A DNA stretch of 64,000 nucleotides from Flavobacterium circumlabens (GTDB lineage: Bacteria > Bacteroidota > Bacteroidia > Flavobacteriales > Flavobacteriaceae), in contig NZ_SLWA01000003.1 of NCBI RefSeq assembly GCF_004345565.1, positions 558,001 to 622,000 of the forward strand. Direction: 5' to 3'. How positions within the stretch are numbered: the stretch's first letter is position 1; the number at the start of each line of letters is the position of its first letter. The translations under genes and the position numbers were made by a program. Of this stretch, positions 54,686 to 62,207 are shown in pieces. The notes beneath the pieces are model-generated. The model saw only the letters and a list, made by a program, of their open reading frames with translations. It had not been told where the DNA came from and did no database searches.

Positions 54686-55948
54686 TTAAAGAGTAAGTTC
54701 TTTTTCAGTAGCTATAAATGCAAGTTCCATAGATTGAAATTTACTTGACACCAAATCCATATCCTTACTGATTTTCTGACTCGTAATTTTTGCATAAATC
54801 TGAGTTGTGGAAATGTCTTTATGCCCCATCATTTTGCTAAGACTTTCAAGAGGAACTCCTTCTGTTAGAAACATAGTACCGAAAGTATGTCTGGCTGTAT
54901 GGAAGCCGATTTTGTGTTCAGGAAAAATCTCTGCCTGTTCAATAATCTTGCGGATGTGGGTATTGCAAGTAGGGTTAGAAGGTGTCGGAAAAACAAGTTC
55001 ATTCCGCATAACACCCACGTATTTATCAATTATTCTTTTAGGTATTTCAAGCAAGCGTACATTTGATGCATTATCTGTTTTTTTACGTCTGCTGATAATC
55101 CATTGATGACCGTCAAAGAATGACTGTATATTGCTTCGCTTTAACTTCTTAATATCTGAATATGATAAACCGGTAAAGCAACTGAACACAAATAAATCCC
55201 GGACTAACTCAAACCTTTTATTTGCATTATGAACCAAAATCTTCTCAACATCTTCTTTAAGCAGATAGCCACGGTCTTTTTCATTCATCCTAATCTCGTA
55301 ATCTTCGAAAGGATTTTTTCTGATTAGTCCTTTCTTAATAGCAAGCTGTACCATTCGGATGACTGGCATTGTATAAACACATACTGTATTATGAGTACAT
55401 TCCTTATCTACACGCAGAAAGAAGTCGAACTCACGAATAAAATCTGGGTTAAGTTCACGAAATGCCATATCTTCTTGATAATACCTTTCTTTTATAAAAT
55501 CACAAAGATGTTTGTACACAATAATGTATTTTCTGTAAGTGTTTTTAGCACGTTCACCTTTTGAAACCAACCTCTCAAATTCTTCATTATGCTTTTTGAA
55601 GACTTTTAGGAGAGAGTCTTCCATAACTCCAATACCAAGGAAAGTGTTTTTTAATTTAATGGCGGTTGCAAAACCTTCATCTTTCATTATTTCGTCATAA
55701 TGATGGTCTATACGTAATCTTATTTTATCTAATTTAATGTTGATTGCCAATGCTTGGGCACTCTTGCCCAAAAGCCTACCGTGTTTTAAATCCCAAGTAT
55801 TAGGATTTATCTCTAATTTGGTGCTAAAACAGGCTGGCTTACTGTCTATGGTGATACGCCCCATAATTGCAACTGTTCCATTCTTCTTCGGTTCATTTTT
55901 CTTTAGGTAGTAAAGTAATTTGAACGTGGACTTTTTTGTCTTCTCCAT
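54686..55948 (-). CDS. Tyrosine recombinase (integrase), CTnDOT-type
   Basis: The 420-residue enzyme has an N-terminal arm-binding region (FKLLYYLKKNEPKKNGTVAIMGRI, then FSTKLEINPNTWD), a SAM-like core-binding domain and a catalytic domain. Catalytic residues visible are the HTARHTFGT box with R353, GHKDISTTQIYAKI with nucleophile Y385, and the second conserved His in MMGHKD. Where most tyrosine recombinases have the first catalytic Arg (TGLR), this protein has Ser262 in CFTGLSYSD. The same replacement is known in IntDOT of CTnDOT, so the enzyme should still be active. It integrates and excises a conjugative transposon-like element, of which only ssb and part of DUF932 remain nearby. Confidence 0.93.
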   Translation of the reverse strand: MEKTKKSTFKLLYYLKKNEPKKNGTVAIMGRITIDSKPACFSTKLEINPNTWDLKHGRLLGKSAQALAINIKLDKIRLRIDHHYDEIMKDEGFATAIKLKNTFLGIGVMEDSLLKVFKKHNEEFERLVSKGERAKNTYRKYIIVYKHLCDFIKERYYQEDMAFRELNPDFIREFDFFLRVDKECTHNTVCVYTMPVIRMVQLAIKKGLIRKNPFEDYEIRMNEKDRGYLLKEDVEKILVHNANKRFELVRDLFVFSCFTGLSYSDIKKLKRSNIQSFFDGHQWIISRRKKTDNASNVRLLEIPKRIIDKYVGVMRNELVFPTPSNPTCNTHIRKIIEQAEIFPEHKIGFHTARHTFGTMFLTEGVPLESLSKMMGHKDISTTQIYAKITSQKISKDMDLVSSKFQSMELAFIATEKELTL

Positions 55949-56310
55949 AACTCAAAAATTTAATGTTTAAAATTAACTTTCATTGAGTTACAAGTAAATA
56001 TGAAAAATAACGCAAATAACTGAAATATAGCTATTTAAAACTACTACGCTAAGCCGTAATCAGTAACGATTTAGTAACCTAACTTTGTCGTTTCAATCCC
56101 AAAAACTAAAGTACACAACCTTCCAACTTTAGAACACCATTTTATAAACCACTTTATAGTAACGGTTTTCACCGTTTTACCTATTTTTGCTTTTTATTAA
56201 TTCTTTTAAAGGAAAAAAATAAAAGGATTTCCACTACTATCAGGGCTAGGCACTTAGTTTCATAAGAAGTTTATTTTTATACAATATTTTCTTGAATATG
56301 GTAATCCCAC
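55949..56310. other. Upstream region of the integrase, no gene seen
   Basis: AT-rich DNA without a credible reading frame. It should contain the integrase promoter and possibly the attachment site, but I could not identify either with confidence. A plus-strand TAACTTTG near 56082 resembles a -7 box but has no gene behind it. Confidence 0.4.
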
Positions 56311-56314
56311 TCTT

Positions 56315-56366
56315 GTCATCCGGAGTGAAGTAGAACGTGGGCTTCGACTTCGCTCAGCCTGACAAA
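56315..56366. repeat. REP-like interspersed repeat
   Basis: The segment contains GTCATCCGGAG at its start and GCTTCGACTTCGCTCAGCC near its end. It belongs to a family of short intergenic repeats that I recognise from many Flavobacterium genomes. It is GC-richer than its surroundings and non-coding; open frames across it are artefacts. Confidence 0.6.
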
Positions 56367-56386
56367 ATGAGAATAAAAATAAATGG

Positions 56387-56461
56387 AAATCCGTATAAAT
56401 CTATGCTTTGCGATAGCAATCCGTGTCATCCGTGTGCGATTTTCGCGACCTTCGCGGTTAC
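56387..56461. repeat. Second interspersed repeat (CCGTGTCATCCGTG / CGCGACCTTCGCGG type)
   Basis: Tandem-like words such as ATCCGTGTCATCCGTGTGCG and TTCGCGACCTTCGCGGTTA are typical of another widespread flavobacterial intergenic repeat. It lies just before the TlpA-like gene. The -7 box of that gene, TAATTTTG at 56477-56484, is immediately downstream. Confidence 0.55.
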
Positions 56462-56510
56462 ATTTATTTTTTTGACTAATTTTGAACACCACAATCGTAT
56501 TAATAATTTC

Positions 56511-57284
56511 ATGCAAAAATCAATCAGAATTATATTTCTCTTTTTAGTTTTCAACTCTGGTTTCGCTCAAACCAATTTTGAAAACCCGGAAGTTGATCCC
56601 AATCAGATTCAAAAGAATTTCAGCGACTGGTCAGCTTATCAAAGTAAAAATATCATGCTTTCGAGAGATTTTGTGGCACTTGATGTTCTTTCAAAAGAAA
56701 TTTCAAAAGAATCGTTTTTAGACCAACTGGCCAATGGAAATTATATTCCAGTTCGACTAAAATCAGAAGATTCAGGCTACTATTATAAATTGTTCGAAAT
56801 TCAGCCTAATTCAGATACAAGCATAAAAGCGACAATCAATCAGATCGGTTTTGATGCCTACAAGAATTATAAAATGGAAGGCACGACTTTTCCTGAATTT
56901 TCTTTTAAAGATTTAAACGGAAATCCGGTTACCAATGAATCGATGAAAGGAAAGATAATTGTAATAAAATGCTGGTACATTCACTGCACACCCTGCATAA
57001 GGGAATTTCCACAGGTAAATAAATTAGCGGCATCTTACAAAGACCGAAAAGATATTCTTTTTATAAGTCTTGCCGAAGATGCTCCGGACCAATTAAAAGT
57101 TTTTTTAGCCAAAAGACCTTTAGCATATGCTGTAATTCCAAATATGAAAGTGTATATGAACGAAGCATTGCAACTCAACTCATTCCCAACGCATTTTATT
57201 CTGAATAAAGAAGGTTTGATTTCGAACGTATTGCCTAATTTTGAAAGCCTGGAAGTGGCTTTGGCGAAAGAGAGTAAATTGTAG
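56511..57284 (+). CDS. TlpA-like thioredoxin-fold protein, exported
   Basis: The ATG at 56511 is chosen because a signal peptide starts there (SIRIIFLFLVFNSGFAQ); a longer open frame reaches back to 56337 but only through repeat DNA. The mature protein (257 residues in all) has an N-terminal domain of about 110 residues. The thioredoxin/AhpC-TSA fold follows: FPEFSFKDLNGNPVTNESMKGKIIVIKCWYIHCTPCIREFP, with redox cysteines C159 and C162, and the cis-Pro region SFPTHFILNKEG. It should reduce or exchange disulfides in the periplasm, for example in cytochrome c maturation or protein repair. It is probably monocistronic, with a -7 box TAATTTTG 27 bp upstream. Confidence 0.88.
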   Translation: MQKSIRIIFLFLVFNSGFAQTNFENPEVDPNQIQKNFSDWSAYQSKNIMLSRDFVALDVLSKEISKESFLDQLANGNYIPVRLKSEDSGYYYKLFEIQPNSDTSIKATINQIGFDAYKNYKMEGTTFPEFSFKDLNGNPVTNESMKGKIIVIKCWYIHCTPCIREFPQVNKLAASYKDRKDILFISLAEDAPDQLKVFLAKRPLAYAVIPNMKVYMNEALQLNSFPTHFILNKEGLISNVLPNFESLEVALAKESKL

Positions 57285-57296
57285 TTTTTTTTTAAA

Positions 57297-57597
57297 CATA
57301 TAAGTCATATAAGGTAATATAAGTTTATGTTACATAATAAGGCCTTGGCTCATTAATCCCGGAAAGGGCAAAGTTTTTTTTCAAGTTAATAAGTTCAATC
57401 TTAAATGAACTGATATAACTTATATGGTAAATATTTTACCCAAAGATTTTTTCCTTTTAAATGGTTTTGAAATTAATAGCTTCAGTTTAAGTGAACTTAT
57501 ATAACCAGAAAATTTCCTCCTAAAGTTTGTTTTCTTTGTTTCTCTGCTTCTTTGCATGAAAATCTTTTTCAGGGAAAAAACTTAGCACCTCAGCACC
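57297..57597. repeat. Intergenic repeats of flavobacterial type
   Basis: About 300 bp contain AAGTCATATAAGGTAATAT, an inverted relative ATGAACTGATATAACTTATA, and later the word series CTTAGCACCTCAGCACC. These short words recur in intergenic regions of many Flavobacterium genomes. No gene is present. Confidence 0.5.
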
Positions 57598-57629
57598 TTT
57601 GCAACTTAGAACCTTTTTCCGTACTTTTG
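57598..57629 (+). promoter_or_regulatory. Housekeeping-type promoter of the ABC-F gene
   Basis: A -33 TTTG (57598-57601) and a -7 TACTTTTG (57622-57629) are separated by 20 bp, the classical Bacteroidota arrangement. The start codon of the ABC-F gene follows 26 bp after the -7 box. Unlike the GAGCGAT promoters it has a recognisable -33 element. Confidence 0.75.
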
Positions 57630-57654
57630 CACCAAATTAATTAAAAAGACATTC

Positions 57655-59274
57655 ATGTTAACAGTCAATAATTTATCAGTTCAATTTGGCAAACGAATTT
57701 TGTTTGACGAAGTAAATACTACATTCACACACGGAAATATTTACGGCGTTATTGGAGCCAATGGTGCTGGAAAATCTACTTTTCTAAAAATCATTTCAGG
57801 CGATATGGACCCAACTTCGGGACATATCCATTTAGAACCGGGAAAACGTATGTCGGTTTTAACCCAAAACCACAATATGTTCGATGAGCATACTGTTCTG
57901 GAAACCGTTTTGATGGGGAATAAAGTTCTGTACGCTGTTAAAAAAGAAATGGATGAACTTTATCTGGACTACAACGATAAAAACGCCGACAGAATAGGGG
58001 AGCTTCAGGTTCAGTTTGAAGAAATGAACGGATGGAATGCAGATTCTGACGCAGCATCGATGTTGTCTAACTTAGGAATCAACGAAGAACATCATTATAC
58101 GATGATGGGTGATCTTGAAGGTAAATTTAAAGTTCGTGTGCTTTTGGCGCAGGCCCTTTTTGGAAACCCCGATTTACTTATTATGGATGAGCCTACCAAC
58201 GATCTGGATTTTGAGACCATCGCCTGGTTGGAAAACTTCTTGGCTAATTATGAAAATACAGTAATTGTAGTATCACACGACCGTCACTTTTTAGACTCGG
58301 TTTGTACCCATATATCTGATATTGATTTCGGAAAAATAAACCACTATTCAGGAAACTATACCTTCTGGTACGAGTCCAGCCAATTAGCGGCAAAACAACG
58401 TGCACAGCAAAACAAAAAAGCAGAGGAAAAGAAACAGGAATTAGAAGAATTTATTCGTCGTTTTAGTGCGAATGTTGCCAAATCGAAACAGGCAACTTCC
58501 CGTAAAAAAATGATATCTAAATTGAATATTTCAGATATCAAACCTTCCAGCCGTCGTTATCCTGCGATCATTTTTGATCAGGATCGTGAAGCCGGAGATC
58601 AAATTTTAAATGTTGAAAATTTAAGCGCTTCTGTAGAAGGAGAAATTTTGTTTAAAGATGTTCATTTGAATATGGCAAAAGGCGACAAAATCGTTCTTTT
58701 CTCGAAAGATTCACGTGCTACAACCGCTTTCTACCAGATTTTAAATAATGAGCAAAAAGCAGATTCAGGAACTTATGACTGGGGAATTACAACAAACCAG
58801 GCCTATTTACCGGCTGAAAATCATTCGTTTTTTGAAAATGATTTGAGTTTAGTAGACTGGTTGCGTCAATATGCAAAAACAGAAGAAGAACGTGACGAGG
58901 TGTTTATCAGAGGATTTTTAGGGAAAATGATTTTCTCCGGAGAAGAAGCCTTAAAAACAAGCCGTGTATTATCAGGAGGAGAAAAAGTACGTTGTATGCT
59001 TTCGAGAATGATGATGGAGCGCGCCAATATCCTGATGCTGGATGAGCCTACAAATCACCTGGATCTGGAGTCGATCACCGCTTTTAATAACTCTTTGAAA
59101 AACTTTAAAGGTTCTGTAATTTTTACCACTCATGACCACGAGTTCGCACAAACGGTTGGTAACAGAGTAGTGGAGCTAACACCAAACGGAGTTATTGATC
59201 GTTATATGACTTTTGATGAATATCTGGATGATGAAAAAATTCAGGAACAAAGAAAGAAGATGTACAATCTGTAA
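57655..59274 (+). CDS. ABC-F family ATPase (YbiT-like ribosome-associated factor)
   Basis: The 539-residue soluble protein has two ABC domains joined by a charged linker (about residues 245-310, rich in Lys, Glu and Gln). Domain 1 has Walker A GANGAGKST (34-42) and MDEPTNDLDFETIAWLE. Domain 2 has signature LSGGEKVRC (439-447) and LMLDEPTNHLDLESI. There are no membrane segments, so it is a translation or ribosome factor and not a transporter. Domain 1's signature is degenerate (LEGKFKV, 154-160), and domain 2's Walker A is degenerate too (SKDSRATT, 350-357). In a head-to-tail sandwich only one composite ATP site would be canonical. It is monocistronic, with its own promoter and terminator. Confidence 0.92.
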   Translation: MLTVNNLSVQFGKRILFDEVNTTFTHGNIYGVIGANGAGKSTFLKIISGDMDPTSGHIHLEPGKRMSVLTQNHNMFDEHTVLETVLMGNKVLYAVKKEMDELYLDYNDKNADRIGELQVQFEEMNGWNADSDAASMLSNLGINEEHHYTMMGDLEGKFKVRVLLAQALFGNPDLLIMDEPTNDLDFETIAWLENFLANYENTVIVVSHDRHFLDSVCTHISDIDFGKINHYSGNYTFWYESSQLAAKQRAQQNKKAEEKKQELEEFIRRFSANVAKSKQATSRKKMISKLNISDIKPSSRRYPAIIFDQDREAGDQILNVENLSASVEGEILFKDVHLNMAKGDKIVLFSKDSRATTAFYQILNNEQKADSGTYDWGITTNQAYLPAENHSFFENDLSLVDWLRQYAKTEEERDEVFIRGFLGKMIFSGEEALKTSRVLSGGEKVRCMLSRMMMERANILMLDEPTNHLDLESITAFNNSLKNFKGSVIFTTHDHEFAQTVGNRVVELTPNGVIDRYMTFDEYLDDEKIQEQRKKMYNL

Positions 59275-59324
59275 TTCATTTGTCGTAAATAAACGATATT
59301 GATTACGAGATAAAAATATTTATT

Positions 59325-59362
59325 AAACACTTGCAAAAAACGTTTTGCAAGTGTTTTTTTTT
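59325..59362 (+). terminator. Strong terminator after the ABC-F gene
   Basis: A perfect 14-bp stem (AAACACTTGCAAAA at 59325-59338 with 59343-59356) around a 4-nt loop is followed by a run of T up to 59362. It also stands between this gene and the convergent amidohydrolase and may serve both strands. Confidence 0.93.
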
Positions 59363-59424
59363 ACAGGTTTTCCTATTTAAACAATTTCGTTTTATTATCC
59401 TAACCCTCAGAACTTATTCAGCGC

Positions 59425-60669
59425 TTATTTTTTAGTATAGATAATCCCTGCTTTAATAGTGATAAAACTATCTTTTAAGTTTTCGATATTTTCTACAGGA
59501 TCTGAATTGGTGATATAAATATCTGCGCGTTTACCCACAGCCAGAACACCTCTGTCTTCCAGTCCAATACTTTCGGCTCCAATTTTAGTAGCACTTATCA
59601 ATGCATCCTTATTGGTAAAATGGCAGTCATCAATCAATATTTTTATTTCCTTGAATAATGGAGTACTGTTGACCTCTTCAAATAAGTAAGGCCAATCTGT
59701 TCCAACAGATACTTTTACGCCGAGTTCATGAGCTCTTTTGGTTATTTTCATACCATCAAAAAACTTGTTGTTATGAGCCATATAGTTGGTGGCATCGAGT
59801 ATAATATTGTTGCCCTTCATGAGAAGTAAAAGTTTATCCAGTTTTTTATCATCGATAGCAGGTGGTTTTTTATGATGATCCATCTTTCCTTCCGAAAAAT
59901 CATACGGAATGTCAAAGGCATGTGACATGGAATTTACTTTTGCACTGGCAACGTCGGTAGGAGTAGCAGGAAATACTGCTGCATGGCTCCAGCTTTGTAA
60001 TCTTTGCCTTTTGGCCTCTTTTACAATTTTTTTAATCAGACGGGCACTTAAATCGGCATATATTTTTATTCCCGTTACACCTGCGCCTTTAGCTTCCGCG
60101 ACAGCCATTTTTACATCTGTTGTATCTGTAATAGTGCGTTCCCAGGGAGAATCTTTATTTTCTTTAGAATGTTTTCTGATTGAATTAAAATAGGCTGGTC
60201 CTGCAAATTGCGCGGCATAAAAGATAGAGGGAGCAGGTATTTGGTTCAGATTACCGGCACGTTTATAATCGGCGAGAATAATAGCGTTACCGGTCATATC
60301 CCTGACTGTTGTGATACCGGCATCAATCATTTTGGAAAGTTGGTCGTTCATATACTTAGCATTCTTTTCCCGGTCGGGATCAGGTACTGTTGCCAAATGT
60401 ACATGCGTGTCTGTTAATCCGGGTAGTACGTACTTTCCGGTAATGTCAATGATAGTTGCTCCGACATATTCACTTAGATTATTGTCATATAAAATTGCTG
60501 TAATTGTAGCGTCAGTAATTACTAAGCTGCCTTTGTGTAATTCAAATTTATCGTCAAAGATAAATCCATTCTTTAGTATAGTGACTTTAGGGACTTCTTT
60601 GCGTTGGGAGTGTGCTGTTATTATGGTAAGTAAAGAAAACATAAAAAACAGAACTATTTCTTTTTTCAT
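59425..60669 (-). CDS. Exported metal-dependent amidohydrolase (imidazolonepropionase-like)
   Basis: The 414-residue protein with a signal peptide (IVLFFMFSLLTIITAHS) has the amidohydrolase design. An N-terminal beta-sandwich half (ILKNGFIFDDKFELHKG) leads to VLPGLTDTHVHL with metal ligands H89 and H91. GVTGIKIYADLSARLIK has the bridging Lys, SHAAVFP and MSHAFD hold the next His ligands, and KVSVGTDWPYL holds the catalytic Asp. The C-terminal part returns to the sandwich (VLAVGKRADIYITNSDPVENI). Related exported enzymes cleave dipeptides or cyclic amides; the substrate cannot be inferred. It is monocistronic, with a -7 box at 60708-60715. Confidence 0.9.
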   Translation of the reverse strand: MKKEIVLFFMFSLLTIITAHSQRKEVPKVTILKNGFIFDDKFELHKGSLVITDATITAILYDNNLSEYVGATIIDITGKYVLPGLTDTHVHLATVPDPDREKNAKYMNDQLSKMIDAGITTVRDMTGNAIILADYKRAGNLNQIPAPSIFYAAQFAGPAYFNSIRKHSKENKDSPWERTITDTTDVKMAVAEAKGAGVTGIKIYADLSARLIKKIVKEAKRQRLQSWSHAAVFPATPTDVASAKVNSMSHAFDIPYDFSEGKMDHHKKPPAIDDKKLDKLLLLMKGNNIILDATNYMAHNNKFFDGMKITKRAHELGVKVSVGTDWPYLFEEVNSTPLFKEIKILIDDCHFTNKDALISATKIGAESIGLEDRGVLAVGKRADIYITNSDPVENIENLKDSFITIKAGIIYTKK

Positions 60670-60707
60670 TTAGGAAGGTTTTATAGTTTTAGAAATTATT
60701 CGTCGAG

Positions 60708-60715
60708 CAAATTTA
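60708..60715 (-). promoter_or_regulatory. -7 box of the amidohydrolase gene
   Basis: On the minus strand TAAATTTG matches TAnnTTTG, 38 bp before the ATG. No clear -33 TTTG is seen at the usual distance. Confidence 0.6.
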
Positions 60716-60718
60716 TAG

Positions 60719-60767
60719 CATTCCGGAAACCAGATTTATGGATATATAAACTCTGGCTCCGGAAATG
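60719..60767 (-). terminator. Hairpin after the second-locus susD
   Basis: CATTCCGGAAACCAGA and TCTGGCTCCGGAAATG form a long stem with one small bulge around a loop of about 17 nt, 29 bp after the susD stop. There is no strong T-run. It is probably a transcript-end hairpin for the minus-strand susCD genes. Confidence 0.6.
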
Positions 60768-60795
60768 ACTAGTAGTTCCAAATCAATTATTTGTT

Positions 60796-62196
60796 TTAAT
60801 ATCCGGGATTTGGTGTAATGCCCGAACGGTCTATTTCTGTTTGCGGAATGGGCAACGCAAACCGATTTGCATGAGCGGGTAAACCGGTACCATCTGCTCT
60901 TGTAAAGCCTAGTCCGAGTCTTTTAAGGTCTGTAAATCTAAAACCTTCAAACGCTAGTTCCCTTCTTCGTTCTTTTAAAATTTCGCTGTTAAGATCGTTT
61001 CCGGAATAATTGTCCAAACCACGGGCATTTCTTAGTTTGTTGAGATTGGTTAATGCTGCGGTGTTACTGTTTTCCTTTAGATATGATTCTGCCAGTATCA
61101 GATATAATTCAGGTACTCTGATTAGTTTCAAATCTATGTTTCCCGGATCAAATGCAGCGGCGTTGGTAGTTCTTGTTCCTGCTTGTTTTTTAGGATAATA
61201 ACTGCCTTTTACAGTGGGATGATTTTTAAAATATACCGTAAATCGAATGTCTTTCGTTTTATCGTACAGATTTATTAAATCAGTGGATACCGAATACGGA
61301 TAACTCGAATAAACAGGTATGGCCAGAATTGCGGCAGTTTGTCCGGTCTCGGTTTTTTCAAAACGGATTCTGAAGATAATTTCGCTGGAATCATCCTTAT
61401 CCCATTCTTTTTCTAAAGCACTTAAAGTGTTTTCTAGTTTATATCTGCTGTCTGCTAATGCCAGGTTGGCACTAAGAATAGCATTTTTATAATCAGCAGT
61501 TTCATGATACACTCTGGCCATTAATGCGTAAATAGCTGTTTTGGATATTCGGTATGAATTAACCGTATTGTTCGCTAATGACGCAGCTTCCTTTAAATCT
61601 GCTAAGACATATCCTATAACTTCCTGAGTGCTGTTTCTGGACTTGATTGTCAGCAAAGCATCAGTTTCAAATCTGTAAGGAACAGCCAGTGCGGTTGTAC
61701 TGGTATTATAAGCCGGAGCGTAAAACCGATATAAATTGTAGTATAATAAAGCACGTAATCCCAGGGCCTCACCCAAAAAGGCATCTTTATTTTTTAATGA
61801 ACTTGATCTCGCCTGCTTAATAATCGTATTGACATTATTAATAGCCTGATAAGAAATTCTCCAGAATCCTTCTATTCCTGCCGTTGAACCATTTTACGCC
61901 AGCGGATATAAGGTTTCAACACTATTGTCAAAAGAATAATCATTTGGGCTTGAAGAGGCCAGAAGATCATCACTAATGGCCTCAGGAATCGTATAAATGC
62001 CAAACGAATACCCATTGAAGTCGTGTTTCATGATACCATAAACGCCATCCAAAGCACTTCTGAAACCTCCTTCAGTCTGAAGCAGCGTACCCGGAGCTAA
62101 TTCGTCCAGCGGTTGTCTGTTTATAATATCATCAGAACAACTGCTTAAAAAAATAAACATTGCTGCAGTAAAAAGTAATTTTATATTTGTTTTCAT
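60796..62196 (-). pseudogene. SusD/RagB-family lipoprotein interrupted by an in-frame stop
   Basis: The lipoprotein signal (FTAAMFIFLSSC, Cys20) and the first 100 codons read normally (INRQPLDELAPGTLLQTEGGF, ALDGVYGIM). A TAA at 61894-61896 then replaces codon 101. In the same frame the protein continues NGSTAGIEGFWRISYQAINNV, LGEALGLRALLYYNLYRFYAP, LILAESYLKEN and RRRELAFEGFRFTDLKRLGL to the normal SusD end at 60796. No frameshift is involved; a single base change would restore about 466 residues. The defect should abolish the partner of the adjacent SusC. It could instead be a recent mutation or a sequencing error. Confidence 0.88.
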
Positions 62197-62207
62197 AATC
62201 TTTTGTA

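Larger units (their letters stand above)
53096..55948. mobile_element. Decayed integrative element (integrase, ssb, truncated DUF932)
   Basis: Three minus-strand genes typical of Bacteroidota conjugative transposons or genomic islands (DUF932 protein, Ssb and an IntDOT-like tyrosine recombinase) lie together. No relaxase, VirB/Tra or cargo genes accompany them. The left end cuts off both DUF932 and the host DUF4861 gene next to a 17-bp inverted repeat. This looks like the remains of a larger element after a big deletion. No attachment-site duplication could be identified, so the boundaries are approximate; the right boundary may extend towards 56300. Confidence 0.65.

Noticed and set aside
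56337-56510. Upstream extension of the TlpA-like protein
   Set aside because: The added 58 residues derive from interspersed repeats and carry no signal peptide; the ATG at 56511 starts a normal one.
57621-57630. GTACTTTTGC as a CTnDOT-type attachment core (GTANNTTTGC)
   Set aside because: It is better explained as the -7 promoter box of the ABC-F gene, with a matching -33 element. I found no second copy at the other end of the element.
59336-59350. AAAACGTTTT as a second copy of the regulator palindrome core
   Set aside because: It is part of the ABC-F terminator hairpin and does not extend into the longer palindrome.
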